64,000 bases of DNA from Diadema setosum (Eukaryota; Echinodermata; Echinoidea; Diadematoida; Diadematidae). The stretch lies in contig NC_092701.1 of assembly GCF_964275005.1 (NCBI RefSeq), positions 10,039,453 to 10,103,452 of the forward strand. The letters are read 5' to 3'. Every line of letters begins with the position of its first letter. Within the stretch, counting starts at the first letter, position 1. A program made the translations under genes and the position numbers. The notes under the pieces were generated by a model. It saw only the letters and a list, made by a program, of their open reading frames with translations, searched no databases and was not told where the DNA came from. Of the stretch, positions 35,669-43,711 are shown piece by piece.

Positions 35669-38087
35669 TGTGTCTTCAGAAGCATCAAATACAGAGACTC
35701 CAACCACAAGCACCTTCTGATCTGGAGATTCTCCCGCCTGAAACCCCTAGCAAACGGGAGACTCCAACTTGCGCACATCACGAGCGCGAAGTCTCTTGCG
35801 GTCTAGGGTTCTAGATGCTCTCTTGTGCTATCTAAGGCTTATTTTTCAACATACAATTAAATTAAGTAAGAAATCACTTCGAGCGGGAGAAATTAAATCT
35901 CAAGCGGGAGAACGGGAGATTCTGCAAAAAATGGGCTTTCGGCGGAAGATCTCCTGTCGAAAGCGGGAGGGTTGGAGTCTCTGCAAATACTGCTTGTTTT
36001 CTACGTTATCAACCAGTAGGAGGATGATATTGAGAGATTGAAGCAGACAAGGAGCTTATTATAATATCATAGTCTTCTGTGACTGGTCTTGGTTTTGTCT
36101 TTGTAGGAATATAAAATGACTGGTCTTGGTTTTGTCTTTGTAAGGATATTAGATGGCTATTCTGTTTTGTTATACCCCCGCCAAACGAAGTTTGAAGGGG
36201 GTATATAGGAATCAGCGGTCGGTCGGGCGGTCGGGCGGTCGGTCGGGCGGTCGGTCGGTCGGTCGGTCGGGCGGTCGGTCGGTCGGGCGGTCGGGCGGTC
36301 GGTCCGTTGCAAATCTTGCGTCGCGAACTACTTCCTCAGTTTTCAACCGATTCCCATAAAACTTGGCACAGATGTGTGCCTTGGGTTGTAGATGTGCAAG
36401 ACGTATTTTTTGACAGTACCCAAAAGTACGTTGCCATGGTAACGGCATATTATGGGCAAATATGGGTACAAATCTTGCGTCGCGAACTCCTCCCACAGTT
36501 TTTGATCAATTTTTATGAAATTAGGTACACATGTTCGTCTGAATATGTTAATGTGCAAGACATATATTTCCGCAGTGGCAAAAAGTGCGTTGCCATGGTA
36601 ACGGCATGTTATTGGTAAAATATAGGGCAAAATGCTTCATGGCAAAACTGCTTCATCAGTGTTCTTCCAATTCTCATGGAATTCATATTGAATGTTTGTC
36701 TTAGGATATAGGTCAGCATGACACATTTCTTGACAGTGACAAAAAGTAACAGCTCACATATTATGAGCCAAAATGATGGAAAATTTTGTGTTGCAAACTA
36801 CTTCCTCAGTTTTTGCCCAATTTCCATGAAACTTGGTACAGATGTGTGCCTTTGGTTGTAGATGTGCAAGACGCATTTTTTGACCGTACCCGAAAGTACG
36901 TTGCCATGATAACGGCATATTAATGGCAGAAGATCAAGTAAAGATCTTGCGGATTTAACTACTTCCTCAGTTTTTTGACTAAAGCTTATGAAATGTGGCA
37001 CACACAATAGTCTTGGTGGGAAGATGTGCAAGACATATTTTTCGGACGTGTCGGAAGCTGCGTTGCCATGGTAACGGCATTTAAATGGCAGAAGATCAAG
37101 GAAAGATCATTCCTTGGGTAAGACTGTCGTCACGGGGCGGGGGTATTAATCACCTTAAGTGATATTTCTAGTTTCGTTTTGTTCACAGTTATTAAGAAAT
37201 TTGGTCGATTTGAAAATGAAATATTACGGTTCATGAATTCGAAAAATAAAATAAACTTCATGCACAGTGACAAAATACGACAGGAAATGGTAGGATATTA
37301 CGCAATGAAAATTGAATGAAAACATGCACAAAACATGCACTAACAGTGTATGCACCGCGGATTTGTAAGCACACACAAACACAATCATGATCTTTGATTT
37401 TGTGATGCTGAAAAGGGCATTTTCTCCTCCTCCGTATGCCCCCTCCCTTTATCCCCAAACAGCAATACATGAGGTAAAAACAATACTAATATAAGGCTAG
37501 CAGAGGCGCCTCTATGGCAGATGAAATCGCATAATCATGCGTGTATTGATCTTTCATTTTGAAATGATCTGCGTGTGTCCCTGGTCGGGATAGATCAGCC
37601 CCTTCCCACCTCATACGTGACTGATTCTCGAGTACTGTACTACGTTGAATAACCTCTAATTGCCCGATCCTCAAAATGAAACTGTTCATATGCTCTGTAG
37701 TCAAAATAAAGTACAACAACAACAACAAACTTTCTCTATATACCTCGATCCTTTGTTTTATTTCTCATTTTCATTTTATCTCCAGCTGCCCCGCTGCTTC
37801 CGAGTCGTATGAGATCCGGATTTTATTCGTTGGTGAAGGACGAGCTCGGTGTACCGCTTATAGATAAATGCTTACGAGGGAGAGTGATGACAACTCGGAA
37901 GGTGAAAAGCAAGATTCAGTGCGCAGGACTGTGCCTGGAGAATAAACCCGACTGTTTGTCTTTCAACTTTAAAGAGGGTGTATGCGAGCTGAACAACAGT
38001 ACGAAAAGCAGTGCGCCTGGAAATTTTAAGAATGACACAGGATGTAGCTATTATGAGCCTGTTTTGTATCAAAAAGACGAATTGTGA
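18390..38087 (+). CDS. Secreted C-type lectin-like + PAN/apple-like domain protein (gene span)
   Basis: Four exons (18390-18462, 21909-22196, 34371-34496, 37786-38087) join in phase 1 at every junction and give 789 nt, or 262 residues. Residues 1-25 form a signal peptide (HFHVFLLLHLMTG core). Residues 25-163 form a CTLD: CPNGW, GTGCYKYG, VEVCSAIGG, YIWIGCTD, KCADG, then LNCVA and a final RCDN-TLCE. Residues about 185-255 look like a PAN/apple domain, with CLRGR, IQCAGLCL, CLSFNF, CELNN and GCSYYE, where N-terminal and C-terminal cysteines pair around a conserved C-x-x-x-C core. The protein is predicted extracellular. The CTLD lacks EPN/QPD and WND motifs, so Ca2+-dependent sugar binding is doubtful; protein or lipid ligands are possible. 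Introns total about 19 kb, with intron 2 full of repeats. Missing small symmetrical exons cannot be excluded. The nearest AATAAA after the stop (38406) lies in a MITE. Confidence 0.8.
20119..20290. mobile_element. Foldback/MITE element, family C
   Basis: An inverted repeat of about 65-bp arms: left arm with TGTTCTTAAAGTTA and CTGGTGATCAGTTC, right arm with GAACTGATCACCAG and TAACTTTAAGAACA, and outer ends GGGGGTTCATAA / TTATGAAACATTCCC. About 170 bp, no coding capacity, inside intron 1 of the CTLD-PAN gene. Confidence 0.8.
20775..21780 (-). mobile_element. GC-run-rich interspersed element, copy 1
   Basis: About 1 kb, matching in reverse complement the element at 50930-52042. It starts at GGGCGCCGGAAAC followed by long G and C runs. 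An AT-rich centre follows, with CACTAATAATA and AAGCTTTTAATGAGTACATT landmarks. It ends in two ~213-bp internal repeats, each with a CCTCG-GAGG-like patch, a TCCCCCTCCC-type patch and TATAAA-GCGACTTTT. No protein is encoded. The class is unknown; the two dispersed copies show it is mobile or was. Confidence 0.75.
21909..22196 (+). CDS. CTLD-PAN exon 2: first two thirds of the lectin-like domain
   Basis: A long T-run and CCATTGCAG (ending 21908) form the acceptor, and AATG|GTAAGA is the donor. It is 288 nt, phase 1 on both sides, as usual for extracellular-domain exons. It encodes CPNGW through GYIWIGCTD and KCADGSQYQ, the standard first part of a CTLD. The ~90-nt extension between the second conserved cysteine and WIG carries a Lys/Pro-rich insert. 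Confidence 0.88.
22557..23060. repeat. (TAA)n tract and an interspersed repeat of unknown class
   Basis: A (TAA)n/(TCA)n tract at 22557-22612 leads into ACAAAGCGCATTTCA and AATGCGCTTTACA, which form a small inverted pair. A region to about 23060 reads, on the minus strand, like the 3' part of a non-LTR retroposon (GRGFFVYPTYFMEFSDRP). The class is not certain. Confidence 0.4.
24040..25740 (+). mobile_element. Degraded non-LTR retrotransposon (LINE) fragment
   Basis: Plus-strand RT remnants in several frames: DDISTFVLKL, LNDGKFPNQWKLA, VSKILERVV, VFVDLKKAVDTVNH, CGVPQGSLLGS, then a YTDDT-type catalytic box and MNANKLSVN. After a 170-bp G-rich tract comes the C-terminal part (MFRTLHGMTPEYLSESF). 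The end near 25735-25790 (ACTGGACCCCATGGAAGACC) resembles LINE 3' ends. Many stops and shifts make it older than the element at 13.7-17.5 kb. It lies in intron 2 of the CTLD-PAN gene. Confidence 0.75.
24885..25055 (+). repeat. G-rich all-purine tract (G-quadruplex-prone)
   Basis: About 170 bases of almost only G and A with many runs of four or more G. It interrupts the LINE fragment between its catalytic region and its C-terminal part. It looks like an expanded simple repeat and could fold into several G-quadruplexes. Confidence 0.85.
25741..26440. other. Intronic DNA, no feature recognised
   Basis: Within intron 2 of the CTLD-PAN gene. There are short GA and G runs (G-run at about 26200-26210) but no exon and no recognised element. 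Confidence 0.4.
26440..28060 (+). repeat. Tandem array with ~325-bp units ending in (GGACGAC)n
   Basis: Recurring landmarks set the units: CTACCTGCCAAGTTTGGTGA at about 26765, 27105, 27252, 27579 and 27900, and ATGAACAAACTTGAAACTAC at about 26592, 26906, 27387 and 27719. Spacing is about 314-334 bp with one shorter ~150-bp step. Each unit also has GGGG/CCCC runs and a TGGTTCTAGAGAAGAAGA segment. The array closes with three GGACGAC heptamers at about 27967-27990. A similar heptamer end is found in repeats of many marine invertebrates (family knowledge, not checked here). No protein was recognised. Confidence 0.78.
28310..29290 (+). repeat. Tandem array of six ~170-bp units
   Basis: Units start at TTATTCAGCTGAAAAG-like sequence at 28321, 28493, 28666, 28832, 29005 and 29165 (periods about 160-173 bp). 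Each holds GGTCACGGCTAATTTC, TTTTGCAATGGAAGTAGTAC, a CCAAA-CACC segment, a GGGGCCCC-AGACAGTAGCCCC segment and then a (CA)n run. Single-unit relatives in reverse orientation lie at 32310-32640 and 33730-34260. The open frames across it only reflect the repeat. Confidence 0.88.
30126..30490 (-). mobile_element. LINE 3'-end fragment inserted in the Harbinger element
   Basis: A 120-codon open frame on the minus strand reads SSKRALRIINNIGYLFHTND, LKLIDLFHYNVGIFMYKL and DDYHLPRTRTKGFAKKNPL. This is the conserved end of CR1/Jockey-like LINE proteins, where an aromatic/Arg-rich R-I-I block is followed by the DIY/LF-Y segment and HLPRTRT-K. Only the C-terminus is present, as in a 5'-truncated insertion. 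It is from a different subfamily than the LINE at 13.7-17.5 kb. Confidence 0.78.
30501..31327 (-). pseudogene. Harbinger transposase, broken
   Basis: The N-terminal piece starts at an ATG (31327) and is open for 171 codons. It shows the helical region of Harbinger nucleases: CMSPELYDEILERV, YREPLEEGLKLATTLCHLVSG, YSDMQYGWRVPENTLSVV. It ends at APSTPD with a stop. A second piece (30815-30501), after one stop and one frameshift, holds the catalytic region, with AAIIDGKHV (first Asp), NYKGFFSIILLAIIVD, and DYKFIWCDVG (second Asp). The third acidic residue and the C-terminus are missing. The normal product cuts and joins the element's ends; this copy cannot. Confidence 0.87.
32122..32157. repeat. 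Perfect 17-bp palindromic hairpin
   Basis: GGGAAGAAATTTTGAAC (32122-32138), two bases AA, then its exact reverse complement (32141-32157). A stable cruciform or RNA hairpin is possible. It lies in the sequence that flanks the Harbinger insertion. Confidence 0.85.
32310..32640 (-). repeat. Diverged, inverted relatives of the ~170-bp satellite unit
   Basis: Two units in reverse orientation to the array at 28.3-29.3 kb: GGGGCCCCGTACAG, GGTGTTTTTGATA, GTACTACTTCCATTGC, AAAAGAAATTATAGCCGTGA, then a more diverged copy. They look older than the main array. Confidence 0.65.
32648..33713. mobile_element. Candidate TIR element inserted in the satellite relatives
   Basis: The left end GCCAATTTCGCAC (32648-32660) and right end GTGCGAAATTGGC (about 33700-33712) are exact inverted repeats. 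Inner segments (TTCATTCAAATT / AATTTGAATGAA) also pair. It separates two blocks of the inverted satellite relatives, as an insertion would. The interior has a 55-base T run (33069-33123) and no protein. A related GCGAAATTGGCCC occurs at about 55534. Confidence 0.6.
33069..33123. repeat. Poly(T) run of ~55 bases
   Basis: An unbroken T run. Read on the minus strand it is a poly(A) tail preceded by TTCAATAAGCACG and, about 60 bases further, GTAATAAAGCG. It could be the tail of a small retroposed transcript lying at about 33124-33230 on the minus strand. Length is probably unreliable in the assembly. Confidence 0.55.
33730..34265 (-). repeat. More inverted relatives of the ~170-bp satellite unit
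   Basis: Three or four diverged units: GACTCTTTTCAGCTAAATGA, GGGGCACTTTATGGCTACTG, CCCGTATACAGGATAAGATG, ACTGTCTGGGGCTCCGTACA. They run up to about 100 bp before CTLD-PAN exon 3, so repeats reach close to a coding exon. Confidence 0.65.
34371..34496 (+). CDS. CTLD-PAN exon 3: end of the lectin-like domain
   Basis: Acceptor CCATTGATAG (ends 34370), donor GAAA|GTAAGT. It is 126 nt, phase 1-1. It encodes VDWRAPVWNNTTNLNCVATS, then a Gln/Pro-rich loop and RCDNLYTSTLCE. This is the third and fourth conserved cysteine segment of a CTLD and completes exon 2. WRAPVW replaces the usual W-x-P-x-E/QPN stretch. NNTT and NLN-type positions include a possible N-glycosylation sequon (NTT). Confidence 0.85.
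34497..35690. other. Intron 3, first part; (GT)n repeats
   Basis: (GT)n at 34951-34990 and 35628-35671. The remainder is AT-rich with no exon seen. Confidence 0.5.
35692..35983. mobile_element. Foldback element, family G
   Basis: CAGAGACTCCAACC (35692-35705) is exactly inverted at 35970-35983. Inner blocks such as GGAGATTCTCCCGC / GCGGGAG-GGAGATTCT also pair. About 290 bp, non-coding. Confidence 0.7.
36171..37146. mobile_element. TIR element of ~160-bp units carrying X-box-like palindromes
   Basis: It is bounded by TATACCCCCGCC (36171) and its inverse GGCGGGGGTAT (ending about 37146). Inside are a (GGTCGGTCGGGC)n minisatellite (36212-36304) and about five direct repeats of 150-162 bp. These start at AAATCTTGCGTCGCGAAC-like sequence near 36311, 36470, 36632, 36780 and 36941. 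Each begins with ACT-CTTCCTCAGTTTT, continues with GTAGATGTGCAAGACGTATT, and all but the third end in a GTTGCCATGGTAAC palindrome. No protein was found. It is a non-autonomous DNA element by its ends, in intron 3 of the CTLD-PAN gene. Confidence 0.8.
36430..36443. promoter_or_regulatory. RFX/X-box-like palindrome 1
   Basis: GTTGCCATGGTAAC is a perfect 14-bp palindrome that fits the RFX binding consensus (GTTRCC-N2-GGYAAC style). Identical copies are at 36589-36602 and 37062-37075, with a one-mismatch copy at 36900-36913. Function is inferred from motif match only. Confidence 0.5.
37147..37785. other. End of intron 3
   Basis: No exon recognised before the exon 4 acceptor. The pyrimidine-rich TTTCTCATTTTCATTTTATCTC precedes the acceptor AG at 37784-37785. 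Confidence 0.5.
37786..38087 (+). CDS. CTLD-PAN exon 4: PAN/apple-like domain and stop
   Basis: Acceptor TTTTATCTCCAG; phase 1 entry completes a Thr codon from exon 3. It encodes about 100 residues: a short linker, then DKCLRGRVM, KIQCAGLCLENKPDCLSFNF, GVCELNNST and TGCSYYEP, ending QKDEL and TGA. Six cysteines in the order C, C-x3-C, C, C, C match PAN/apple domains, which bind proteins or glycans. The last four residues, KDEL, are identical to the classical endoplasmic-reticulum retrieval signal. This is notable for a protein with a signal peptide and could keep it in the secretory pathway. Confidence 0.85.
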
Positions 38088-38192
38088 CTGCGAATGACTC
38101 AGTAAAAGCTGCACGAAGTTATCGGTCTTTGGTGTTATTGGCGTCTGCCACTGTATAAGAAGACTGAGATTTTAAATCTCTTTATTTGTGTT

Positions 38193-38742
38193 GTTAAGGA
38201 CAAATTCACCTCCATAGACATGTGGGTTGAGTGAATGCAGCAATATTAGCAGAACACATCATTGAGAGTTTGAGGAAAAGCGGATAATCTGTTCAACAGT
38301 TTTGAATTCTCGAAGTTTCAGCTCAGTCGATCATGGCTGGATGAGAAGACTACTATATATAACTTGCGATGTCACATAACATTGTGTACAATGATATCAA
38401 GAAAGAATAAAGAAAAATCAATATATTTTCCCTTTTCTCGCATAACAAAAGAATACTCGACTGCTCTCTTTCAGAAGGCAGGGGAAATAAAATTACCCTA
38501 ACATATGTCGGTAACATTATTTGACGAAATGTGCACTTCATTAAAAAGGTGAAGTTTTGTGAAATTATCTTTATATTTTCCTTATATCGTTGTACGCATG
38601 TGACATCATACACTGTAGTAGTCTTCTCATCCAGCAGTGACTGTGCAGATACTTCAAAAGTTCATAACTTTTGAACGGATTGTCCAATTAAGTATTATTG
38701 CATTCACTCAATCCACATGTATATGGTGAACTTGTCCTTTAA
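38193..38742. mobile_element. Palindromic MITE, family D, copy 1
   Basis: About 550 bp. Ends: GTTAAGGACAAATTCACC on the left, GGTGAACTTGTCCTTTAA on the right. The two halves are inverted copies for over 200 bp (for example GATGAGAAGACTACTA / TAGTAGTCTTCTCATC). A second copy lies at 62283-62845. It contains AATAAA at 38406-38411, the first such signal after the CTLD-PAN stop codon. Confidence 0.88.
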
Positions 38743-38984
38743 TCGAAGAGAGAAATTCTGCAAATATTCATCTCAAAATTATTCTTCCTATCTAAGCACG
38801 TCTCGGTTGTTTGCACCCTGGTCTATGACTGACAAACTTTTGCGCAACAATTTCGTCACGTCATCACGGTCCACAAGCAGATCGGACATATTTTTCCCTG
38901 AATTCTATGGCTGGGGACCTTAGGGAGTGAATCACACCGTTTACGCAGGAAGAAATTCATTCTACCGTGACAATTCTTTCGAAG

Positions 38985-38986
<2 letters not shown>

Positions 38987-39024
<38 letters not shown>

Positions 39025-39025
39025 A

Positions 39026-39052
<27 letters not shown>
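38987..39052. repeat. (GT)n then (GA)n microsatellite
   Basis: GT run 38987-39021 and GA run 39027-39052, joined by GCGTAA. Confidence 0.92.
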
Positions 39053-39056
<4 letters not shown>

Positions 39057-40324
39057 ACCTTTCATGGATACAGTGAGTCAGAGAGGCGGTCAAAAATTTG
39101 ATATCATTAGAAATTTACTTTGACCAATGTCTTTCAAAATAATTGCAGCATTATTAACCTCGAGTTTGCCTATCACATAATAATTATATTTCGTCATGTT
39201 TATTCCTGCATGTTTATTCCATAAGTTCATATCATCCTACAATCGTACCTGTGTTTATTTATAACAGGTGGCTGAAGATACAAATGACTCGGCTTGTGTA
39301 AGCGTGGGTAACACGCGTGTAAATCGATATTTGTGGACATATTTATTATGCACAAGTCGACATTCGCGTTAGTCGACAGATGTCATTCCTTCTCTTGCGT
39401 ATCGACTTACGCGAGGTTTAATGTTTGCTTTATAGGAATAAAAAGTTTTGATACAATGTGCCGGGATGCAGCATAAATTCATGATTTTAAAATCTGTCTT
39501 GAGACAGATTCATATTGAAGGGCATAAGAAAACTAAAAAGACGTTACGAATATTTTATTGGTATAAGGGTATTGCTGGACGATAGAATTTTGCGATTGCT
39601 CATTTTATTTTCATTTCCTCGATCATTATTCTATAGTGGTTACGAAATCATTTTCAACTTCTGTAAAATATTTGTACGTTTCTTCTGAAAACAAGAAAAA
39701 TGCATGAATGAATGAATAAATAAATAAATTATTTACATTGATATACAGGCAAATTTGTTTCGTGGTACAGCCACGACGAAGTCTATTTTTCCTTTTTTTC
39801 GCTGTTATGCGGACGTTGACATAACTTCTAAAACTTCTAAAACATGTGGATTGCGTAGCATAAAAGAATCATACAAAAAAAGTAGGTTGTTATATTCATT
39901 ACCTTAGTATCAAGTAGACTTGTAAACTAGATTGTTTGAATTATTTCTGCTGGCTCTCACGCCCTTATCATTTACATATTGTTACACTGCTCGTATGAAT
40001 ATACAGAAGTGTAAAATGAGCTTAAATGACCAGAGATAGATTAAATCCGCTTATGTTGTTTTCGTGATGAAGTCTGTTGTGTTGGTTATTTTTGTCATTC
40101 TGTTTTATCAAAACTGATTCCCTTCATTCGTAGCTATATTTATATGGATAACTGAACATTGACGAATTGCAGCAGTCTCGTTATGCGCTCTTATGTAAAT
40201 CAAAACGCACACACGAATATAATTCATCTGCTAAACATAGTATCACACACACGCACACACACACACACACACATATAAACATCATACATGGTTATACACG
40301 TTGCATGAGTTAATTTGCAGCATT
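39053..40324. other. Intergenic, no gene seen
   Basis: Contains an imperfect (AATA)n patch at about 39712-39730 and (AC)n at 40242-40273. No exon or element was recognised. Confidence 0.45.
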
Positions 40325-40712
40325 GAAGGGTGTGTACAGTTCTGGTCGAGGTGAGGATTTAGCTTTTTAACGTTTTGCGAGATATTCAGAAACCACTCTA
40401 TTGAGATGTCAAAGAGCATGCAAGTCTAAGGGGTATCAAAAGTTTATTCGATGAAAATCGGTTTTGAAATGGCTGAGATATCCAAAAACAAGGTGACACA
40501 AAGAGAGCTTAAAGTTGTGGCATGTCGCCTTTTATTATTAGCACTTTTTTGGATATCTCTGCCATTTCAAAACCAATTTTCATCAAATAAAACGTTGAAT
40601 CCTTCTTAAAATTACATGCTCTTTCATAGTTCATAAGAGGCTTTTCATTATCTCACTTAGGGATGTTCAAACATGAATCCCCACCTGAACCAGTACTGTA
40701 CAGTCCCTTTAA
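40325..40712. mobile_element. Foldback MITE, family E
   Basis: Arms of about 35 bp or more: left GAAGGGTGTGTACAGTTCTG, right CAGTACTGTACAGTCCCTTT. An inner inverted pair sits around GATATCC-AAAA-GG (40480-40555) and GAAAATCGGTTTTGAAATGG / CCATTTCAAAACCAATTTTC. About 390 bp, non-coding. Confidence 0.82.
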
Positions 40713-43163
40713 GTGACTGTCATAAAATATGATTTAGTTTCATTCCACATGTATTTCATCACTCTTTTTTTTTTTTTTTTCGTACACGCGTGACGCGGCC
40801 ATCGTCTGCTCAGGCAGAGTTTATATCAACCACCAATCAATGCTATAACACAATTAAATTTCAATCAATCATAATAGAATAATCTTCTAATGAGTTGTGG
40901 GGACGTCGTTACATTCTCACACACGTTTATTTCATAATCAAAATTTTTAAAAAGAAAATCTGTCGCAAGAGAAATGCGTGAAACAGATGGCCTGGTGCCT
41001 TTGATTATTTTTCTTCATGTTCCTATGTGCATTCAGGAGCATTTATGGTAGTTGCTAAAAAATAATGTTATGAATGTGTATGTATATTGACTCAGCGAAG
41101 GTACTGTATGTCTGTCTGACTGTGAGTTAATGGCATGTTTGTGGTCACGAGTGCATGCACATGTCAAATATCTGTGAAGTTGTCTGTTAATTTGATATCG
41201 GTCATGAAGAAAACTAAGGGGAGTCATAGTCACGTGGTATTAGAAGAGACAGCTAATTTATAACACCGAACCAACACGTTACACTCATCTGCCTTGATAG
41301 GAAAGACACAGACACTACAGCAAGAGAAAGCAGGGCTGGCGGAATAATTCATACGAAGACATGGTCTAATCACTTGGGGGTCTCTCACTTTTCCTTTTTT
41401 TCTTTTTTTTAACCCCGGAAGTGGCACCAACGGAAAAAAAAAAACCCACTGCGTTAAGTTGTGTGTGTATGTGTGCGTGTGTGCCTGTGTGTACTGTACC
41501 AGAGGGCTTATTAGGAGTGCAGGTAAGTTTTGTTTTGTTTTGTATTTCTGCTTGTCAGCTGGAGAAATCCGGTATTGGCAGCAGAAATTTGCTTGTCAGC
41601 TGAACAAATCGAACGTGCCAGCAGGAGGCAGGATGGAATCTAAAAGAACGTCCATCCCTAAGACAGACCAACAGTATTAAATGCGCCTCGAGTTATATGA
41701 AAGATAAAACGTCATGAGTATTGGTTGCCGATATACAACCCAGACTGATTTCGATATAAAAGGCTAAACTAACCCTCCTCAAATAAACAAACAACTATGA
41801 AAAAGGAAAAGAAATTTTTCTTATTATTACACGCATATTCACTTTTCCATACGAGTTTTGAAATGTTACATGTAATATGAATGAAATCTTTTATTTCTGG
41901 TGTTGCTATCTTATGCAGCAGTCACGTTCCCGACGGATCGCAGCATGCACATGTGGAGTCAAATTTTCTTATTGGGCGGGGGATGGGGTGGAATAACTTG
42001 TAAAATGCTGATGTGGACTAATGGTATGTATGAACCAAATCTACCTACGGCCCGGATAATGTCACAGGGATTTACACTTTCTGCATGATACTAATCAACC
42101 ATAGATCATGTTAATATTCAGTTAGGAAATGATAAAACCTGCAAAATTAGGCTTGATGTTTCAGTTTACTAGAGTAATAACGGCGACTCGTGTTTGTATT
42201 CTGTATTCAGTGAACCTAATGTTAATCGGACATTCATCCACATACATCCTCCCCCCCCCCCCGCTTCATGAGAAAGGTATGATTAAATACACCTCACTAT
42301 AAAGTAACCGTTTTCTTATAGATTCATCTACTGTCTATAGGGGAAACAGTATCCATGGTGCTTCCGGTCACTCACTGAATTTCACTGTTATGACGGCGTC
42401 ATGGTTAACTTACAGCGGCAGCCTTTTCATGACTTTAATTGTACACACACACACACACACACAAACACACACAAATAAAAAGATAGCCACTACTGGCATA
42501 AAGGACCATGTCGCTCCCATTTTCAAAACTGAAAACGATGTTAAACAGTGACGTTCGGTGTTTCCCACCAGCCCCGTCCTGTGAAGGGTATAGTCTCATA
42601 TTTTGGTCGCGGGAGGTACACCGGTTGTTAAAGATATTCTACAACAGGATTTTCCACGTTGTGACTTCTACCATCGTTCTATCGCGGTCGAGGCGGAGGT
42701 CTTCCGAGGAATTCATAGTCACGTGACCTGTTGTGAAGAAAGGAGAAAAATGGAAGAGACGCTTTTGTGTCATGGTATCTCCCTGATACATCATCGCCAA
42801 CAGTAGTAGTGCATACACGTGGCGATTGGCGCTGTGTTTGACTGATCCATGTAACATTAAGTATAACCCTCTTTACATTTTTTTCTTATTCATCTTTGAT
42901 AATGCTCTCTTGATTAATTAAGTCATGGTGACCTTCATCGCACGGAATAGGAGGAACTTGACCCATAGCTCATCGAGAGTTGAAAATTCCAATGCATCGT
43001 GTTATTGTAAAAAACCCTTCATTCGACAGCCTGAAAGTGACGCCTGAATTAGACCAAAAAAGAAGAAAAACGGAAATACACACTCTCATCTGAAAACGAT
43101 ATAACAGTGCACTGAATTATAAAATGAAACAAAATCTAAATAACTTTTCAAGTTCCTATTTCG
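40713..43163. other. Intergenic between the two convergent gene regions
   Basis: No confident gene. It holds GT-rich sequence at 41459-41495, a candidate 105-bp exon (41919-42023, listed separately), a C-run at about 42250, (CA)n at 42443-42470, and an open frame of unknown nature at about 42603-42806. Confidence 0.4.
41919..42023 (+). CDS. Candidate orphan exon, 35 codons, phase 1-1
   Basis: A good acceptor (GCTATCTTATGCAG) and donor (AATG|GTATGT) frame an open stretch of 105 nt. It is symmetrical in phase 1 like the lectin exons. It encodes VTFPTDRSMHMW, then a Gly/Trp-rich GGGWGG, CKMLMWTN. The ending CK-x4-W-TN-G is faintly like the end of CTLD exon 2 (KCADG-x-AAN-G). It may be an exon relic of another lectin gene or chance. 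Confidence 0.22.
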
Positions 43164-43416
43164 ATAGAGTTTGTTCGCAAAAACCGATAAGTCCATTTTT
43201 TAAGATTTTGAAGTACGGTCTCTGTCATAAAGTACAAAATAATACCTTTTAAATGATATATTGGTCACTACATATTATAAAGGTACATTTTCGAAGTTAT
43301 GGTCAAAAGAAGCAAAATTTTTCTTATTATTCTCTTTATTTTTCTTGACCTTTAATTGCAAATATCTCCATTTGGCAAATATGGACTTATCGGTTTTTGC
43401 AAACAAACTCTTCATA
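43164..43416. mobile_element. MITE, family B, copy 2
   Basis: Same family as 10657-10909, in the same orientation, about 90% alike by eye, with inverted ends GAGTTTGTTCGCAAAAACCG / CGGTTTTTGCAAACAAACTC. On the minus strand it offers AATAAA (43335-43340), the first canonical hexamer after the stop of the receptor gene. Confidence 0.85.
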
Positions 43417-43711
43417 TATTAACGAAGGTTCATCATATCAAACGTAATAGACATGCCACCATTATTGCATTCACTATTGGTGTCTACATATGAAAGAAAA
43501 ATAACAATCTCAATAGGTCCGTAATGGGTACGTATAAGCTAGCTGTACACATACGAAAAGTATTTGACTTCCTGACACACATAAACATGCAGATGAACAC
43601 AGAAGTACACGCACTTGCCAGGTATGCTCTTAAAATACAATAAAGTTAAGCAAACAGTCAAATATACCAACAACAAAGCACATAAATCAATGTTTTTGGT
43701 GTAAGTAAGGC

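Noticed and set aside
36153-36359. Arg/Ser/Gly-rich frame
   Set aside because: Translation of the (GGTCGGTCGGGC)n minisatellite.
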